Part shown: piece by piece, positions 29,560 to 41,094 of the stretch | Position numbering within the stretch: the first letter of the stretch is position 1 | Layout: each line of letters begins with the position of its first letter | Assembly (NCBI RefSeq): GCF_001277175.1 | Contig: NZ_CP012257.1 | Location: 372,001-436,000 of the forward strand | Length of the DNA stretch: 64,000 bases | Origin: Cronobacter universalis NCTC 9529 | GTDB taxonomy: Bacteria; Pseudomonadota; Gammaproteobacteria; Enterobacterales; Enterobacteriaceae | Direction of reading: 5' to 3' | Position numbers and translations under genes: made by a program | The notes under the pieces: generated by a model | Database searches by the model: none | What the model saw: only the letters and a program-made list of their open reading frames with translations | Told to the model about the DNA's origin: nothing

Positions 29560-32500
29560 GTGAGGCGACTGCCGGGCATTTTGCTACTCACAGGCGCAAC
29601 GCTGATTGTTATCGTCGCACTGATGGTGAGTGGACTGCGGCTCGCGCTGCCTCATCTCAACACCTGGCGCCCCGCGCTGCTGGAAAAAATTTCCAGCGCG
29701 ACCGGCGTTCCGGTGCGGGCAAGCCATCTCGAAGCCGCCTGGCAGACGTTCGGGCCGACGCTTGAGGTACGCGACATCAACGCGCAGCTCAGCGACGGCG
29801 GCAGCTTCTCGGTTAAACGCGTCACGCTCGCGCTGGATGTCTGGCAAAGCCTGCTCCATTTTCGCTGGCAGTTCCGCGATCTCACCTTTTATCAGCTCCA
29901 GGTACGCACCAACACGCCCATTAAGCAGAGCGAAGGCGGTAACCCGCTGGAAGGCAACAAACTCAGCGATCTCTTCTTCCGCCAGTTCGATCACTTCGAT
30001 CTGCGCGACAGCACGCTCAGCTTCATTACGATCTCCGGCCAGCGCGCCGAACTCGCCGTTCCGCAGTTGACCTGGCTCAACGGGAAAAACCGCCACCGCG
30101 CCGAAGGCCAGGTGAGCCTCTCCAGCCTTACCGGCCAGCACGGCGTGATGCAGGTGCGCATGGATCTGCGCGACGACAACGGCCTGCTGAATCGCGGTAC
30201 GGTCTGGATGCAGGCGGACGACGTGGATGTCAAACCCTGGCTGGGTCAGTGGATGAAAGACAATGTCGATCTCACCAGCGCGCAGTTCAGCCTCGAAGCG
30301 TGGATGACGCTACGCGACGGCGAAGTGGCGGGCGGCGATATCTGGCTGAAGCAGGGCGGAACGACCTGGCGCGGCGAGGATCGCAGCCACCGTCTCTCGG
30401 TTGATAACCTTACCGCGCATATCCGCCACACCGACGACGCCTGGCAGGTCGATATCCCGCAGACGCGGGTGACTGTCGATGATAAACCCTGGCCCGCGGG
30501 CTCGCTGAATCTGGCCTGGCTTGCCGATCAACCCGTCGACGGCGACAAAGTGCGGCGCAGCGATGAACTGCGCGTGCGCGCCAGCAACCTTGAACTGAGC
30601 GGGCTGGAAGGTTTTTTACCGCTCGCAACAAAGCTTGCGCCGTCGCTTGGCGACGTGTGGGGCAGCACGCGCCCGAAAGGGAAAATCGACGCGCTGGCGC
30701 TTGATATCCCGCTTCAGGCGACTGACAAAACCCGTTTTCTGGCCCGCTGGAGCGATCTCTCCTGGCAGCAGTGGAAACTTCTGCCGGGCGCGGAGCATTT
30801 CTCCGGCTCAGTTTCCGGCACGCTGGAGCATGGTCAGGCGGCGGTCAATATGACTGACGCCCGGATGCCGTATCAGAGCGTATTTCGCGCGCCGCTGGAG
30901 ATTGCGCGCGGCGAGGCGACGTTCGACTGGCGCAAGAATGCGCAAGGCTTCACGCTTGCAGGCAAAAATCTCGACGTACAGGCGCATTCCCTGTGGGCGC
31001 GCGGCGATTTTCGTTACCAGCAGCCGAAGGACGGGCAACCCTGGCTGGAAATACTGGCAGGCATTCAGACGACGGATGCCGCGCAGGCCTGGCGCTACTT
31101 CCCGGAAAACCTGATGGGTAAAGCGCTTGTCGATTACCTGAGCGGCGCGATTCAGGGCGGTCAGGTGGAGAACGCCACGCTGGTCTATGTCGGCAACCCG
31201 CAGCATTTCCCGTATAAACGAAACGACGGCCAGTTTGAAGTCTATGTGCCGCTGCGCAACGCCACTTATGCGTTCCAGCCGGACTGGCCCGCGCTGAAAG
31301 ATTTCGCCATTAATCTCGATTTCCGCAACGACGGACTGTGGATGGCCGCGCCGCAGGTGATGCTTGGCGGCGTCACGGGTAAAAACCTGACGGCCGTTAT
31401 CCCGGACTACTCGCAGGAAAAACTCTTTATCGATGCCGATATCGCCGGGCCGGGTCACGCGGTCGGGCCATACTTTAAAGATACGCCGCTGGCGGATTCG
31501 CTGGGCACGACGCTTGATGAGCTCCAGCTCGACGGCGATGTGAATGCTCGCTTACATCTCGACATTCCGCTGGATGGCGCCATGACGACCGCCGAAGGTG
31601 ACGTCTGGCTGCGCAACAATTCGCTGTTTGTGAAGCCGCTGAACAGCACGCTGCATAACCTGAACGGCAAATTCAGCTTCGTGAACGGCAATTTGCAAAG
31701 CGAACCGTTAACGGCCACCTGGTTTAACCAGCCGCTGAATGTCGACTTCTCCACCCGTGAAGAAAAGAAAGCTTACCAGGTGGAAGTGAATATGAACGGC
31801 GACTGGCAGCCCACCCGCACCGGGCTGCTGCCGAAGCCGATGAACGACGCGCTTAGCGGCAGCATTCCCTGGAATGGCAAAGTAGCGATTTCGCTGCCTT
31901 ATCATGCTGGCGTAAATTATCAGGTCGACATCACCGGCGATCTAAAGAATGTAAGCAGCCACTTACCTGAACCGATCGAGAAGCCCGCGGGTAAAGCGCT
32001 GCCCTTTAAAGTCCGCGCGAAAGGTGATTTGAAAAGCTTTGACGTGACCGGCAACGCCGGGGCGGAAAACCATTTCAACAGCCGCTGGCTGCTGGGCCGC
32101 AAGCTGACGCTGGATCGGGCTATCTGGGCGACCGACAGCCGCACCACGCCGCCGCTGCCGGAAAATCGCGGCGTCGAACTGAATCTGCCGGCGATGGACG
32201 GCGCGCAGTGGCTGGCGCTCTTTAACCAGGGCGCGGCGCAGAAGGTGAGCAGCACGACGCTGTTCCCGGAAGCCATAACGCTGCGCACCCCGGCGCTGAC
32301 CTTTGGCGGCCAGCGCTGGAATAACCTCAGCATCATGACGACGCCGCAGGCGGGCGGTACGGAAGTTTCCGCCCAGGGCCGTGAAATCAACGGTCGCCTG
32401 TTGATGCGCGACGGCGCGCCCTGGCAGGCGAATATCGATTATCTCTATTACAACCCGAGCCACGCGGATGAAGCGGCGTCGGTCTTGACCGGCGCGTCCG

Positions 32501-33360
32501 GGCAAAAAACGCAGGCCGTGGATTTCAGCGGCTGGCCGAATCTGGCGCTGCGCTGCGCCGAGTGTTGGTTGTGGGGGCAGAAATATGGTCGTATCGACGG
32601 CGATTTCACCATCAACGGCGATACTCTGTCGCTCCAGAACGGCCTGCTGGATACCGGCTTCGCGCGTCTGACCATGCAGGGCGAATGGGTCAACCGGCAG
32701 GATGCGATGCGCACATCGGTGAAAGGCGTCCTGAAGGGCAAACAGCTGGATGCGGCGACCAGTTTCTTCGGCGTGAAAACCCCGCTCCAGGGCTCGTCGT
32801 TTAATGTCGATTACGATCTCCACTGGCGCGACGCGCCATGGAAACCCGATGAAGCGTCGTTAAGCGGCGTACTGCATACCCGCCTCGGTAAAGGGCAAAT
32901 CGCCGATCTCGGCACCGGCCACGCCGGGCAACTGCTGCGCCTGCTCAGCTTCGACGCGCTGCTGCGCAAGCTACGCTTTGACTTCAGCGATACCTTCGGC
33001 GAAGGTTTTTATTACGATTCGATTCGCAGTACGGTCTGGATCAAAGACGGCATCATGCACACCGAAGATACGCTGGTGGATGGCCTGGAAGCGGATATCG
33101 CCATGAAAGGCTCCGTTAACCTGCCCGCCCGGACGCTGGATATGGAAGCGGTCGTGGCGCCGGAGATTTCCGCGACGGTCGGCGTGGCGGCGGCGTTCGC
33201 CGTGAACCCGATCGTCGGCGCGGCGGTGTTTGCCGCCAGCAAAGTGCTTGGCCCGCTGTGGAATAAAATCTCCGTGCTGCGCTATCACATCACCGGGCCT
33301 GTCGATAAGCCGCAAATCAACGAAGTGATGCGCCAGCCGCGTGCGCAAGCGGCGCAATGA
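29560..33360 (+). CDS. yhdP: AsmA-like phospholipid-transport protein YhdP
   Basis: Very long inner-membrane-anchored protein that spans the periplasm and carries phospholipid to the outer membrane together with TamB and YdbH. The 1266 residues equal E. coli. A single N-terminal helix (GILLLTGATLIVIVALMVSG) is followed by the chorein-type N domain (ALLEKISSATGVPVRASHLE), long repetitive beta-rich groove segments and the conserved C-terminal AsmA-like end (VGVAAAFAVNPIVGAAVFAA). The start is GTG at 29560 with AAGGAGAGAAGG upstream. It follows rng by 60 bases. Confidence 0.97.
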   Translation: MRRLPGILLLTGATLIVIVALMVSGLRLALPHLNTWRPALLEKISSATGVPVRASHLEAAWQTFGPTLEVRDINAQLSDGGSFSVKRVTLALDVWQSLLHFRWQFRDLTFYQLQVRTNTPIKQSEGGNPLEGNKLSDLFFRQFDHFDLRDSTLSFITISGQRAELAVPQLTWLNGKNRHRAEGQVSLSSLTGQHGVMQVRMDLRDDNGLLNRGTVWMQADDVDVKPWLGQWMKDNVDLTSAQFSLEAWMTLRDGEVAGGDIWLKQGGTTWRGEDRSHRLSVDNLTAHIRHTDDAWQVDIPQTRVTVDDKPWPAGSLNLAWLADQPVDGDKVRRSDELRVRASNLELSGLEGFLPLATKLAPSLGDVWGSTRPKGKIDALALDIPLQATDKTRFLARWSDLSWQQWKLLPGAEHFSGSVSGTLEHGQAAVNMTDARMPYQSVFRAPLEIARGEATFDWRKNAQGFTLAGKNLDVQAHSLWARGDFRYQQPKDGQPWLEILAGIQTTDAAQAWRYFPENLMGKALVDYLSGAIQGGQVENATLVYVGNPQHFPYKRNDGQFEVYVPLRNATYAFQPDWPALKDFAINLDFRNDGLWMAAPQVMLGGVTGKNLTAVIPDYSQEKLFIDADIAGPGHAVGPYFKDTPLADSLGTTLDELQLDGDVNARLHLDIPLDGAMTTAEGDVWLRNNSLFVKPLNSTLHNLNGKFSFVNGNLQSEPLTATWFNQPLNVDFSTREEKKAYQVEVNMNGDWQPTRTGLLPKPMNDALSGSIPWNGKVAISLPYHAGVNYQVDITGDLKNVSSHLPEPIEKPAGKALPFKVRAKGDLKSFDVTGNAGAENHFNSRWLLGRKLTLDRAIWATDSRTTPPLPENRGVELNLPAMDGAQWLALFNQGAAQKVSSTTLFPEAITLRTPALTFGGQRWNNLSIMTTPQAGGTEVSAQGREINGRLLMRDGAPWQANIDYLYYNPSHADEAASVLTGASGQKTQAVDFSGWPNLALRCAECWLWGQKYGRIDGDFTINGDTLSLQNGLLDTGFARLTMQGEWVNRQDAMRTSVKGVLKGKQLDAATSFFGVKTPLQGSSFNVDYDLHWRDAPWKPDEASLSGVLHTRLGKGQIADLGTGHAGQLLRLLSFDALLRKLRFDFSDTFGEGFYYDSIRSTVWIKDGIMHTEDTLVDGLEADIAMKGSVNLPARTLDMEAVVAPEISATVGVAAAFAVNPIVGAAVFAASKVLGPLWNKISVLRYHITGPVDKPQINEVMRQPRAQAAQ

Positions 33361-33439
33361 TTTGACGCCGCGGCGGAATTACCGCAAGCTCGCCTGATAA
33401 CCTTTTTCATTGCCCGTGCGGGCAGGACCAAGAGAGTAG

Positions 33440-34891
<1,452 letters not shown>

Positions 34892-34901
34892 GCGTGTGTT
34901 T

Positions 34902-34927
34902 TCGCCCCTCCGTTTGCGAGGGGCGAT
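34902..34927. other. Hairpin between tldD and aaeR
   Basis: CGCCCCTC and GAGGGGCG form an 8-bp stem between the convergent tldD and aaeR stops. T-runs are absent on both sides, so terminator function is doubtful. Confidence 0.4.
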
Positions 34928-34931
34928 ACCG

Positions 34932-35876
34932 TCAGGCGCGGCTCTCTTTTCCCTTCCCGTTTCTTCCCCGCATCTCCTGGTATACCTGCGCCACTTTCAC
35001 GAAATAGTCATTAAGCGCGTTGATGCAGACCTGCACCTTAAGCGGCAGTTTGTCTTTTTCGGTATAGAGCGCGTATACCGGTCGCGGATCGGACTGGTAG
35101 CGCGGGAACAGGATCTCCAGCTCCCCGCTGTTGATCTCATCGATCACCCACATTAGCGGTACATACGCAATGCCTGCGCCCGCTTTCAGCCAGCGGGAAA
35201 GCGTCATCGGATCATTGGTGACAAAACGCCCCTGCGGCAGCAGGCGGGTGGAGATACCTTCCGGCGCGATAAGTTCGAATTCGTTGTCGGGACGCACGCT
35301 ATATTCAAGCCATGAATGGTTGGCGAGATCGGCGGGTTTTTCCGGCGTGCCCGCCTGAGCGAGATAGCTTTTGGCGGCGCAGACGACCATCGGCATCGAG
35401 CCGAGACGTTTTGAAAACAGACTGGAATCCTGTAGGGCGCCGACGCGGATCACCACGTCCAGCCCGTCGGCGATAAGATCGGGGGCCGGAATGCCGGTCA
35501 CCAGGTTGACCGACAGCCCCGGATAGTCGCGGAGCATTCCGGCGGTCAGAGACGCCAGTACATTTTGCGCCATGGTTGAAGAACAGCCGATCCGCAGCGT
35601 GCCGATAGGGCTATTATTAAAAGCGTATAACTGTTCATGCACTTCCTGTACTTCATGCAGCATACGACGACAGCCCTGGTAGTAGATCCGGCCTGCCTCG
35701 GTTAAGCCAATGCTGCGGGTGCTGCGGTTTAACAGCTTGACCTGCAACTCATCTTCCAGTTTCGATACCGTCTGACTGATAGAAGAGACGCTCATCTCAA
35801 GCTGCCTGGCGGCGCTGGTAAACGAGCCCAGCTCCACCACTTTGGCGAACACCGACATTCTTTTTAGTCGTTCCAT
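34932..35876 (-). CDS. aaeR: LysR-type regulator AaeR
   Basis: LysR-family activator of the divergent aaeXAB efflux operon, responding to aromatic carboxylic acids such as p-hydroxybenzoate. It has 314 residues (E. coli 309). The N-terminal winged helix-turn-helix TSAARQLEMSVSSISQTVSK lies at about 20-39. The effector domain is highly similar to AaeR (NLVTGIPAPDLIADGLDVVI). The extra residues form a basic C-terminal tail (GRNGKGKESRA). The divergent gap of 175 bases should hold its operators. Confidence 0.95.
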   Translation of the reverse strand: MERLKRMSVFAKVVELGSFTSAARQLEMSVSSISQTVSKLEDELQVKLLNRSTRSIGLTEAGRIYYQGCRRMLHEVQEVHEQLYAFNNSPIGTLRIGCSSTMAQNVLASLTAGMLRDYPGLSVNLVTGIPAPDLIADGLDVVIRVGALQDSSLFSKRLGSMPMVVCAAKSYLAQAGTPEKPADLANHSWLEYSVRPDNEFELIAPEGISTRLLPQGRFVTNDPMTLSRWLKAGAGIAYVPLMWVIDEINSGELEILFPRYQSDPRPVYALYTEKDKLPLKVQVCINALNDYFVKVAQVYQEMRGRNGKGKESRA

Positions 35877-35894
35877 TATTCACTCTGGCTTAAA

Positions 35895-35910
35895 AGTGAT
35901 TTAGATCACA
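35895..35910. promoter_or_regulatory. CRP-like site between aaeR and aaeX
   Basis: AGTGA-TTTAGA-TCACA matches TGTGA-N6-TCACA at 9 of 10 positions. It starts 19 bases upstream of the aaeR start codon and about 145 bases before aaeX, suggesting cAMP-CRP input to the locus. Confidence 0.5.
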
Positions 35911-36051
35911 TATCATAGATAACTTACTATCAGTTACGCTAATATATTATTTCCAACATAACTAACACCGCACTCTCGCCCGGCCATTCCAGGTCACTCG
36001 TTGCGGAATATAGTTTAAAAATCAATCGCCTGTACGCAAATCAAGGTCAAC

Positions 36052-36255
36052 ATGAGTCTTTTTCCGGTCATTGTGATATTCGGTCTTTCCTTTCCGCCGA
36101 TCTTTTTTGAGCTTCTGCTGTCGCTGGCGATTTTCTGGCTGGTGCGCCGTGCGCTGATCCCGACCGGGATTTACGATTTCGTCTGGCATCCGGCGTTATT
36201 TAATACGGCGCTCTACTGCTGTCTGTTTTATCTGCTGTCGCGCTTGTTTGTCTGA
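36052..36255 (+). CDS. aaeX: Small membrane protein AaeX
   Basis: Membrane protein of 67 residues with two or three hydrophobic stretches ([39 protein letters not shown]), DUF1656, same length as E. coli AaeX. It always precedes the adaptor and pump genes; its exact role is unknown. The ATG at 36052 follows AAGGTCAAC. It is followed by aaeA after seven bases. Confidence 0.93.
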   Translation: MSLFPVIVIFGLSFPPIFFELLLSLAIFWLVRRALIPTGIYDFVWHPALFNTALYCCLFYLLSRLFV

Positions 36256-36262
36256 GGTTGAT

Positions 36263-37195
36263 GTGAAACTACTAACAACAAAAATCACCCGCACAGCCAT
36301 CACCGTGGTGCTGGTCGTGCTCGCCTTCATCGCCATTTTTCGCGCCTGGAGTTTTTATACCGAATCGCCCTGGACGCGTGATGCGCGCTTCAGCGCCGAT
36401 GTGGTCGCTATCGCGCCGGACGTCGCCGGGCTAATCACCTCGGTGGACGTGCATGACAACCAACTGGTGAAAAAAGATCAGGTGCTTTTCACTATAGACC
36501 AGCCGCGTTACCAGAAGGCGCTGGAAGAAGCTGAAGCCGATGTCGCGTACTACCAGGCGCTGGCCAATGAAAAACGCCGCGAGGCGGGCCGTCGTAACAA
36601 GCTCGGAGTGCAGGCGATGTCGCGTGAAGAAATAGACCAGGCGAACAACGTGCTGCAAACCGTGCTGCATCAGCTGGCGAAAGCCGAAGCGACGCGCGAT
36701 CTGGCGAAGCTCGACCTGCAACGCACCGTGATCCGCGCGCCGGCGGACGGCTGGGTCACCAACCTTAACGTCTACACCGGCGAATTTATTACGCGCGGCT
36801 CCACGGCGGTGGCGCTGGTCAAACAGAACAGCTTCTACGTTCAGGCTTATATGGAAGAGACCAAGCTGGAGGGCGTACGCCCCGGCTTTCGCGTAGAGAT
36901 TACGCCGCTTGGCAGTAATAACGTGCTGCACGGCACCGTCGACAGCGTCTCGGCGGGCGTGACGAACGCCAGCAGCACGCGCGACGACAAAGGCATGGCG
37001 ACGGTTGATTCTAACCTCGAATGGGTGCGTCTGGCGCAGCGCGTGCCGGTGCGCATTCGCCTCGATAAACAGCCCGGCAACCTCTATCCGTCCGGCACGA
37101 CGGCGACCGTCGTGGTGACAGGAGAGCGGGATCGCGACCGCAGCCACGAATCGGCCTTTAACAAGCTGATGCACCGCCTGCGCGAATTCGGCTAA
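36263..37195 (+). CDS. aaeA: Aromatic-acid efflux periplasmic adaptor AaeA
   Basis: HlyD-type membrane-fusion protein of the aromatic carboxylic acid efflux system. It has 310 residues from GTG 36263 ([20 protein letters not shown]), the E. coli length. A TTG five codons earlier would overlap aaeX and is rejected. One N-terminal helix precedes biotinyl-lipoyl half-motifs ([20 protein letters not shown] and [20 protein letters not shown]) around a coiled-coil hairpin. It is followed by aaeB after two to five bases. Confidence 0.95.
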   Translation: MKLLTTKITRTAITVVLVVLAFIAIFRAWSFYTESPWTRDARFSADVVAIAPDVAGLITSVDVHDNQLVKKDQVLFTIDQPRYQKALEEAEADVAYYQALANEKRREAGRRNKLGVQAMSREEIDQANNVLQTVLHQLAKAEATRDLAKLDLQRTVIRAPADGWVTNLNVYTGEFITRGSTAVALVKQNSFYVQAYMEETKLEGVRPGFRVEITPLGSNNVLHGTVDSVSAGVTNASSTRDDKGMATVDSNLEWVRLAQRVPVRIRLDKQPGNLYPSGTTATVVVTGERDRDRSHESAFNKLMHRLREFG

Positions 37196-37200
37196 TCATG

Positions 37201-39168
37201 ATGGGCTTTTTATCTATCGATCCCCGGCATCTGCGCTTTGCGATAAAACTCGCCACCGCCATTGTGCTGGCGCTGTTCGTCGGGTTTCACTTTCAGCTTG
37301 AAACGCCGCGCTGGGCGGTGCTGACCGCCGCTATCGTGGCGGCGGGCCCGGCGTTTGCCGCGGGCGGCGAGCCGTGGTCCGGCGCTATCCGCTACCGCGG
37401 GATGCTCCGAATCATCGGGACATTCATCGGCTGTATCGCCGCGCTGGTGATGATTATCGGCACCATTCGCGCGCCGGTCGTGATGCTGACCCTTTGCTGT
37501 ATCTGGGCTGGTTTCTGTACCTGGGTCTCATCGCTGGTGAAAGTCGAAAACTCGTATGCCTGGGGGCTTGCGGGTTACACGGCGCTGATTATCGTCATTA
37601 CGATTCAGACCGAGCCGCTGCTGGCGCCGCAGTTCGCGCTGGAGCGCTGTAGTGAAATCGTGCTTGGGATTTTCTGCGCGATTATCGCCGATCTCCTGTT
37701 CTCTCCGCGCTCCATTAAGAAAGAGATCGACCGCGAGCTGGACGCGCTGCTGGTGGAGCAGTTTCGCCTGATGCAGCTCTGCATGGCCCACGGCGACAGC
37801 GCAGAGGTGGATAAAGCCTGGGGCGCGCTGGTGCGCCGCACCGCCGCGCTCGATGGCATGCGGGTTAACCTGAATATGGAATCTTCGCGCTGGGTGCGCG
37901 CGAACCGCCGCCTGAAAGCGCTCAATACGCTCTCGCTGACGTTAATCACCCAGGCCTGCGAGACGTATCTCATCCAGAACACCCGCCCGGAGTCGATAGC
38001 GCCGGAATACCGCGAGCTGTTTGTCGAGCCGGTGGAGACCGCCGCTGACGTCCATCGGCGCCTGAAATTTATCCGCCGTGTGCTCTCCTGGACCGGCGAG
38101 CACGACACGCCGGTGACGATTTACACCTGGGTGGGCGCGGCCACGCGTTATCTGCTGCTCAAACGCGGCGTGATCACTAACGCGAAAATCAGCGCGGTGG
38201 AAGAGGACGTGCTGACCGACGAAGTGGTGGTCAAAGCCCCGTCGGCGGAGCGTCACCACGCCATGATCAACTTCTGGCGCACCACGGTGTCGTGCCTGCT
38301 GGGCACGCTCTTCTGGCTCTGGACCGGCTGGACCTCCGGCAGCGGCGCGATGATCATGATTGCGGTCGTGACGGCGCTGGCGATGCGCCTGCCGAACCCG
38401 CGCATGGTGTCGCTCGATTTCCTTTACGGGATGCTTGCCGCGCTGCCGCTCGGGGCGTTCTATTTCCTGGTCGTGCTTCCGTCGACCCAGCAAAGTATGT
38501 TGCTGCTGTGCATCAGCATGGCGCTGCTCGGCTTTTTTATCGGCATCGAAGTGCAAAAACGACGGCTTGGCTCCATGGGCGCGCTGGCGGGCACCATCAA
38601 TATTCTGGTGCTTGATAACCCGATGACGTTCCACTTCAGCCAGTTTCTCGATAGCGCGCTGGGCCAGCTGGTGGGCTGTATGCTGGCGATGATGGTGATT
38701 CTGGTGATCCGCGATAACTCGCAGGCGCAGACGGGCCGCATGTTGCTGAACCAGTTTGTCTCGGCGGCGGTCTCGTCGCTCACCACCAACAAAGCGCGGC
38801 GTAAAGAGAACCATCTGCCTGCGCTCTATCAGCAACTCTTTCTGCTGTTGAGCAAATTCCCGGATGACGTGGCGAAGTTTCGCCTGGCGCTGAATCTCAT
38901 CATCGCGCACCAGCGCCTGCGCGAAGCGCCGGTGCCGGTCAACGACGATCTCTCGGCGTTTCACCGCCAGTTAAGACGCACGGCGGACCGGGTCATTTCC
39001 GCCTCCAGCGATGAAAAACGACGCGCGACGTTCCGTCAGTTGCTGGATGAGCTGGCGGTCTACCAGGAGAAGCTGCATGTCTGGGCGGCGCCGCAATCGG
39101 TGATTGATTCCGTGAAGCGGCTGACCGACATGCTTCATAAATATCAGCAGGCGTTTACCAACACGTAA
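37201..39168 (+). CDS. aaeB: Aromatic-acid efflux pump AaeB
   Basis: Inner-membrane pump of the fusaric-acid-resistance (FUSC) family, working with AaeA to export p-hydroxybenzoate and related acids as a metabolic relief valve. It has 655 residues from the second of two consecutive ATGs (37198, 37201), the E. coli length. Two blocks of about five helices each (about 15-170 and 370-510) flank soluble domains. [20 protein letters not shown] and [20 protein letters not shown] are the paired signature regions. A strong terminator follows. Confidence 0.96.
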   Translation: MGFLSIDPRHLRFAIKLATAIVLALFVGFHFQLETPRWAVLTAAIVAAGPAFAAGGEPWSGAIRYRGMLRIIGTFIGCIAALVMIIGTIRAPVVMLTLCCIWAGFCTWVSSLVKVENSYAWGLAGYTALIIVITIQTEPLLAPQFALERCSEIVLGIFCAIIADLLFSPRSIKKEIDRELDALLVEQFRLMQLCMAHGDSAEVDKAWGALVRRTAALDGMRVNLNMESSRWVRANRRLKALNTLSLTLITQACETYLIQNTRPESIAPEYRELFVEPVETAADVHRRLKFIRRVLSWTGEHDTPVTIYTWVGAATRYLLLKRGVITNAKISAVEEDVLTDEVVVKAPSAERHHAMINFWRTTVSCLLGTLFWLWTGWTSGSGAMIMIAVVTALAMRLPNPRMVSLDFLYGMLAALPLGAFYFLVVLPSTQQSMLLLCISMALLGFFIGIEVQKRRLGSMGALAGTINILVLDNPMTFHFSQFLDSALGQLVGCMLAMMVILVIRDNSQAQTGRMLLNQFVSAAVSSLTTNKARRKENHLPALYQQLFLLLSKFPDDVAKFRLALNLIIAHQRLREAPVPVNDDLSAFHRQLRRTADRVISASSDEKRRATFRQLLDELAVYQEKLHVWAAPQSVIDSVKRLTDMLHKYQQAFTNT

Positions 39169-39172
39169 TGCC

Positions 39173-39203
39173 AAAACCGACGCCCAAAGCGTCGGTTTTT
39201 TTA
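39173..39203 (+). terminator. Terminator of aaeXAB
   Basis: AAAACCGACGC (39173-39183) and GCGTCGGTTTT (39189-39199) form an 11-bp stem with a 5-base loop and a following T-run, directly after aaeB. Confidence 0.92.
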
Positions 39204-39251
39204 TGACTATACTTACCTCCATCCACGGAATTTTACGTGCAGGAGGGGACT

Positions 39252-40706
39252 ATGACCGCACAACCATTTGCAGAATATACGTTTTTTAAGACCGGATACT
39301 TTGTTGACGGAAAATGGCACAGCGCGCAGGAGACCTTCGATGTGCTGAATCCGGCGACGGGCGAGGTCATCGCGCAGGTCGCGAAAGCGGGTAAAAAAGA
39401 GACCGAGGCCGCTATCGCCGCCGCCAGTCGCGCTTTCCCCGCCTGGCGCGCGAAAACCGCCAAAGAACGTTCTGAAATTCTCTACCGCTGGTATCAGCTC
39501 ATCATCGAAAACAAGCGCGCGCTGGGCGAGCTGATGACGAGCGAGCAGGGCAAGCCGCTGAAAGAAGCCGAAGGCGAAGTGGAATACGCCGCGAGCTTTA
39601 TCCAGTGGTTCGCCGAGCAGGCCAAACGCGCCAACGGCGAAATCATTCCGCCCGTGAAGCCTGGCTCGCGCATCCTGGCGACACGCGAGCCGGTCGGCGT
39701 GGTGGCGGCGATCACGCCATGGAACTTCCCGATGGCGATGCTGACCCGCAAGCTTGGCCCGGCGCTGGCCGCAGGCTGCACCGGCGTTATCAAACCCGCC
39801 AACAATACGCCGCTCAGTGCCTTCGCGCTGGTGGCGCTGGCGCAAGAGGCAGGCGTGCCGGATGGCGTGCTGAACGCGGTGGCGGGCAGTACATCGGAAA
39901 TCAGCGACGCCATCATGGCAAGCCCGGACGTCCGTAAAATCTCCTTCACCGGCTCGACCGCTGTGGGCAAAACGCTGATGCGCAACGCCGCCGAAACGAT
40001 GAAAAAAGTGTCGATGGAGCTTGGCGGCAACGCGCCGTATATCGTGTTTGACGATGCCGACATCGACGCGGCGGTCAAAGGTGCGGTCGCCAATAAATTC
40101 CGTAACGCAGGCCAGGTGTGCGTCAGCGTTAACCGTTTCTACATTCAGGAAGGCGTTTATGACCGTTTCGTCAACCAGCTGGCGGAAGCGGTAAAAGCGC
40201 TGAAAGTGGGCAACGGCATGGAAGAAGGCGTTATCGTCGGGCCGCTTATCGAGACATCGGCGGTCGATAAAGTGCGCGAACATGTGGACGACGCGGTCGC
40301 GAAGGGCGCGAAAGTGCTTACCGGCGGCAAACCGCATGCGCTCGGCGGCAATTTCTGGCAGCCGACCGTGCTGATTGATGCAAACGACGATATGAAGCTG
40401 GCGCAGGAAGAGACCTTCGGCCCGCTGGCGGCCTGCTTTAGCTTTAAAACCGAAGAGGAAGTCATCGCGCGCGCCAACAATACGCCTTATGGTCTCGCCG
40501 CCTACTTCTATACGCAGAACCTTCAGCGCGTGTTCCGCGTCTCGCAGTTGCTGGAAAGCGGCATGATTGGCGTTAATGAATGTGCGGTTTCAACCGAGGT
40601 CGCGCCATTCGGCGGCGTGAAAGAGTCGGGGCTGGGGCGCGAAGGCTCTGTGCTGGGGCTCGATGAGTTTATGGAAGTGAAAACGCTGCATCTTGGCGGC
40701 TTATAA
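39252..40706 (+). CDS. Succinate-semialdehyde dehydrogenase-type aldehyde dehydrogenase (GabD family)
   Basis: NAD(P)-dependent aldehyde dehydrogenase of 484 residues, most like succinate-semialdehyde dehydrogenases that finish GABA degradation. The catalytic Cys is residue 290 (NAGQVCVSVNRF) and the general base Glu is residue 256 (SMELGGNAP). The NAD loop is FTGSTAVGKTLM and the C-terminal signature is EVAPFGGVKESGLGREG. ATG 39252 follows a very strong GGAGGGG site; the GTG at 39237 is not used. It has its own unit between the aaeB terminator and yhcO, where E. coli has no gene. No GABA genes are adjacent, so the substrate is uncertain. Confidence 0.92.
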   Translation: MTAQPFAEYTFFKTGYFVDGKWHSAQETFDVLNPATGEVIAQVAKAGKKETEAAIAAASRAFPAWRAKTAKERSEILYRWYQLIIENKRALGELMTSEQGKPLKEAEGEVEYAASFIQWFAEQAKRANGEIIPPVKPGSRILATREPVGVVAAITPWNFPMAMLTRKLGPALAAGCTGVIKPANNTPLSAFALVALAQEAGVPDGVLNAVAGSTSEISDAIMASPDVRKISFTGSTAVGKTLMRNAAETMKKVSMELGGNAPYIVFDDADIDAAVKGAVANKFRNAGQVCVSVNRFYIQEGVYDRFVNQLAEAVKALKVGNGMEEGVIVGPLIETSAVDKVREHVDDAVAKGAKVLTGGKPHALGGNFWQPTVLIDANDDMKLAQEETFGPLAACFSFKTEEEVIARANNTPYGLAAYFYTQNLQRVFRVSQLLESGMIGVNECAVSTEVAPFGGVKESGLGREGSVLGLDEFMEVKTLHLGGL

Positions 40707-40712
40707 GCGTGA

Positions 40713-40732
40713 GGGCGGCATCGCAGCCGCCC
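40713..40732 (+). other. Hairpin between the aldehyde dehydrogenase gene and yhcO
   Basis: GGGCGGC (40713-40719) and GCCGCCC (40726-40732) form a 7-bp stem just after the stop codon. There is no T-run, so at most a weak or Rho-assisted terminator. Confidence 0.4.
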
Positions 40733-40751
40733 GCTAAACGTGGTGGCGACA

Positions 40752-41024
40752 ATGAAAAGCTACAGTTTTGATTTCAGTACGATGGCCAGTCAGCAGGATT
40801 TCTACCGGGCGTTTGCCGAGACGTTTGGTTTAACGCCGGAGCGCGTGGGCGATCTGGATAGTCTGTGGAAGGTGGTGACGGAAGAGGCGCTGCCGTTGCC
40901 CCTGGAAATTGTCTTTCTGCATGTAACGGCGGAAGTGAAACGCCGCTTCGGCGCGTTGATTCTGCTGTTTGAAGAAGCAGAAGAGGAGCTGGAAGGTCAG
41001 CTCCTCTTCAATATCCGGCAATAG
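40752..41024 (+). CDS. yhcO: Barstar-family protein YhcO
   Basis: Small acidic protein of the barstar (ribonuclease inhibitor) fold, 90 residues from ATG 40752, the E. coli length. Conserved features are QQDFYRAFAETFGLTPERVG, DLDSLWKVV and the acidic end LLFEEAEEELEGQ. No barnase-type ribonuclease gene is nearby, so the target is unknown. In frame GTGs at 40740 and 40743 are less likely starts. It is convergent with the yhcN pair. Confidence 0.9.
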   Translation: MKSYSFDFSTMASQQDFYRAFAETFGLTPERVGDLDSLWKVVTEEALPLPLEIVFLHVTAEVKRRFGALILLFEEAEEELEGQLLFNIRQ

Positions 41025-41041
41025 CCATACAGCACACCCTC

Positions 41042-41088
41042 AAAAAGGCCCCCGCGAAGCAGGGGCAAAAGTCGTCGGAGAAGACGAC
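41042..41088 (-). terminator. Tandem terminator hairpins of the yhcN pair
   Basis: On the minus strand the first stem GTCGTC/GACGAC (41071-41088) is followed by TTTTG. The second, GCCCC/GGGGC (41048-41066), is followed by CTTTTTGAG. Both lie directly after the downstream yhcN-like stop codon. Confidence 0.75.
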
Positions 41089-41094
41089 GAGGGT

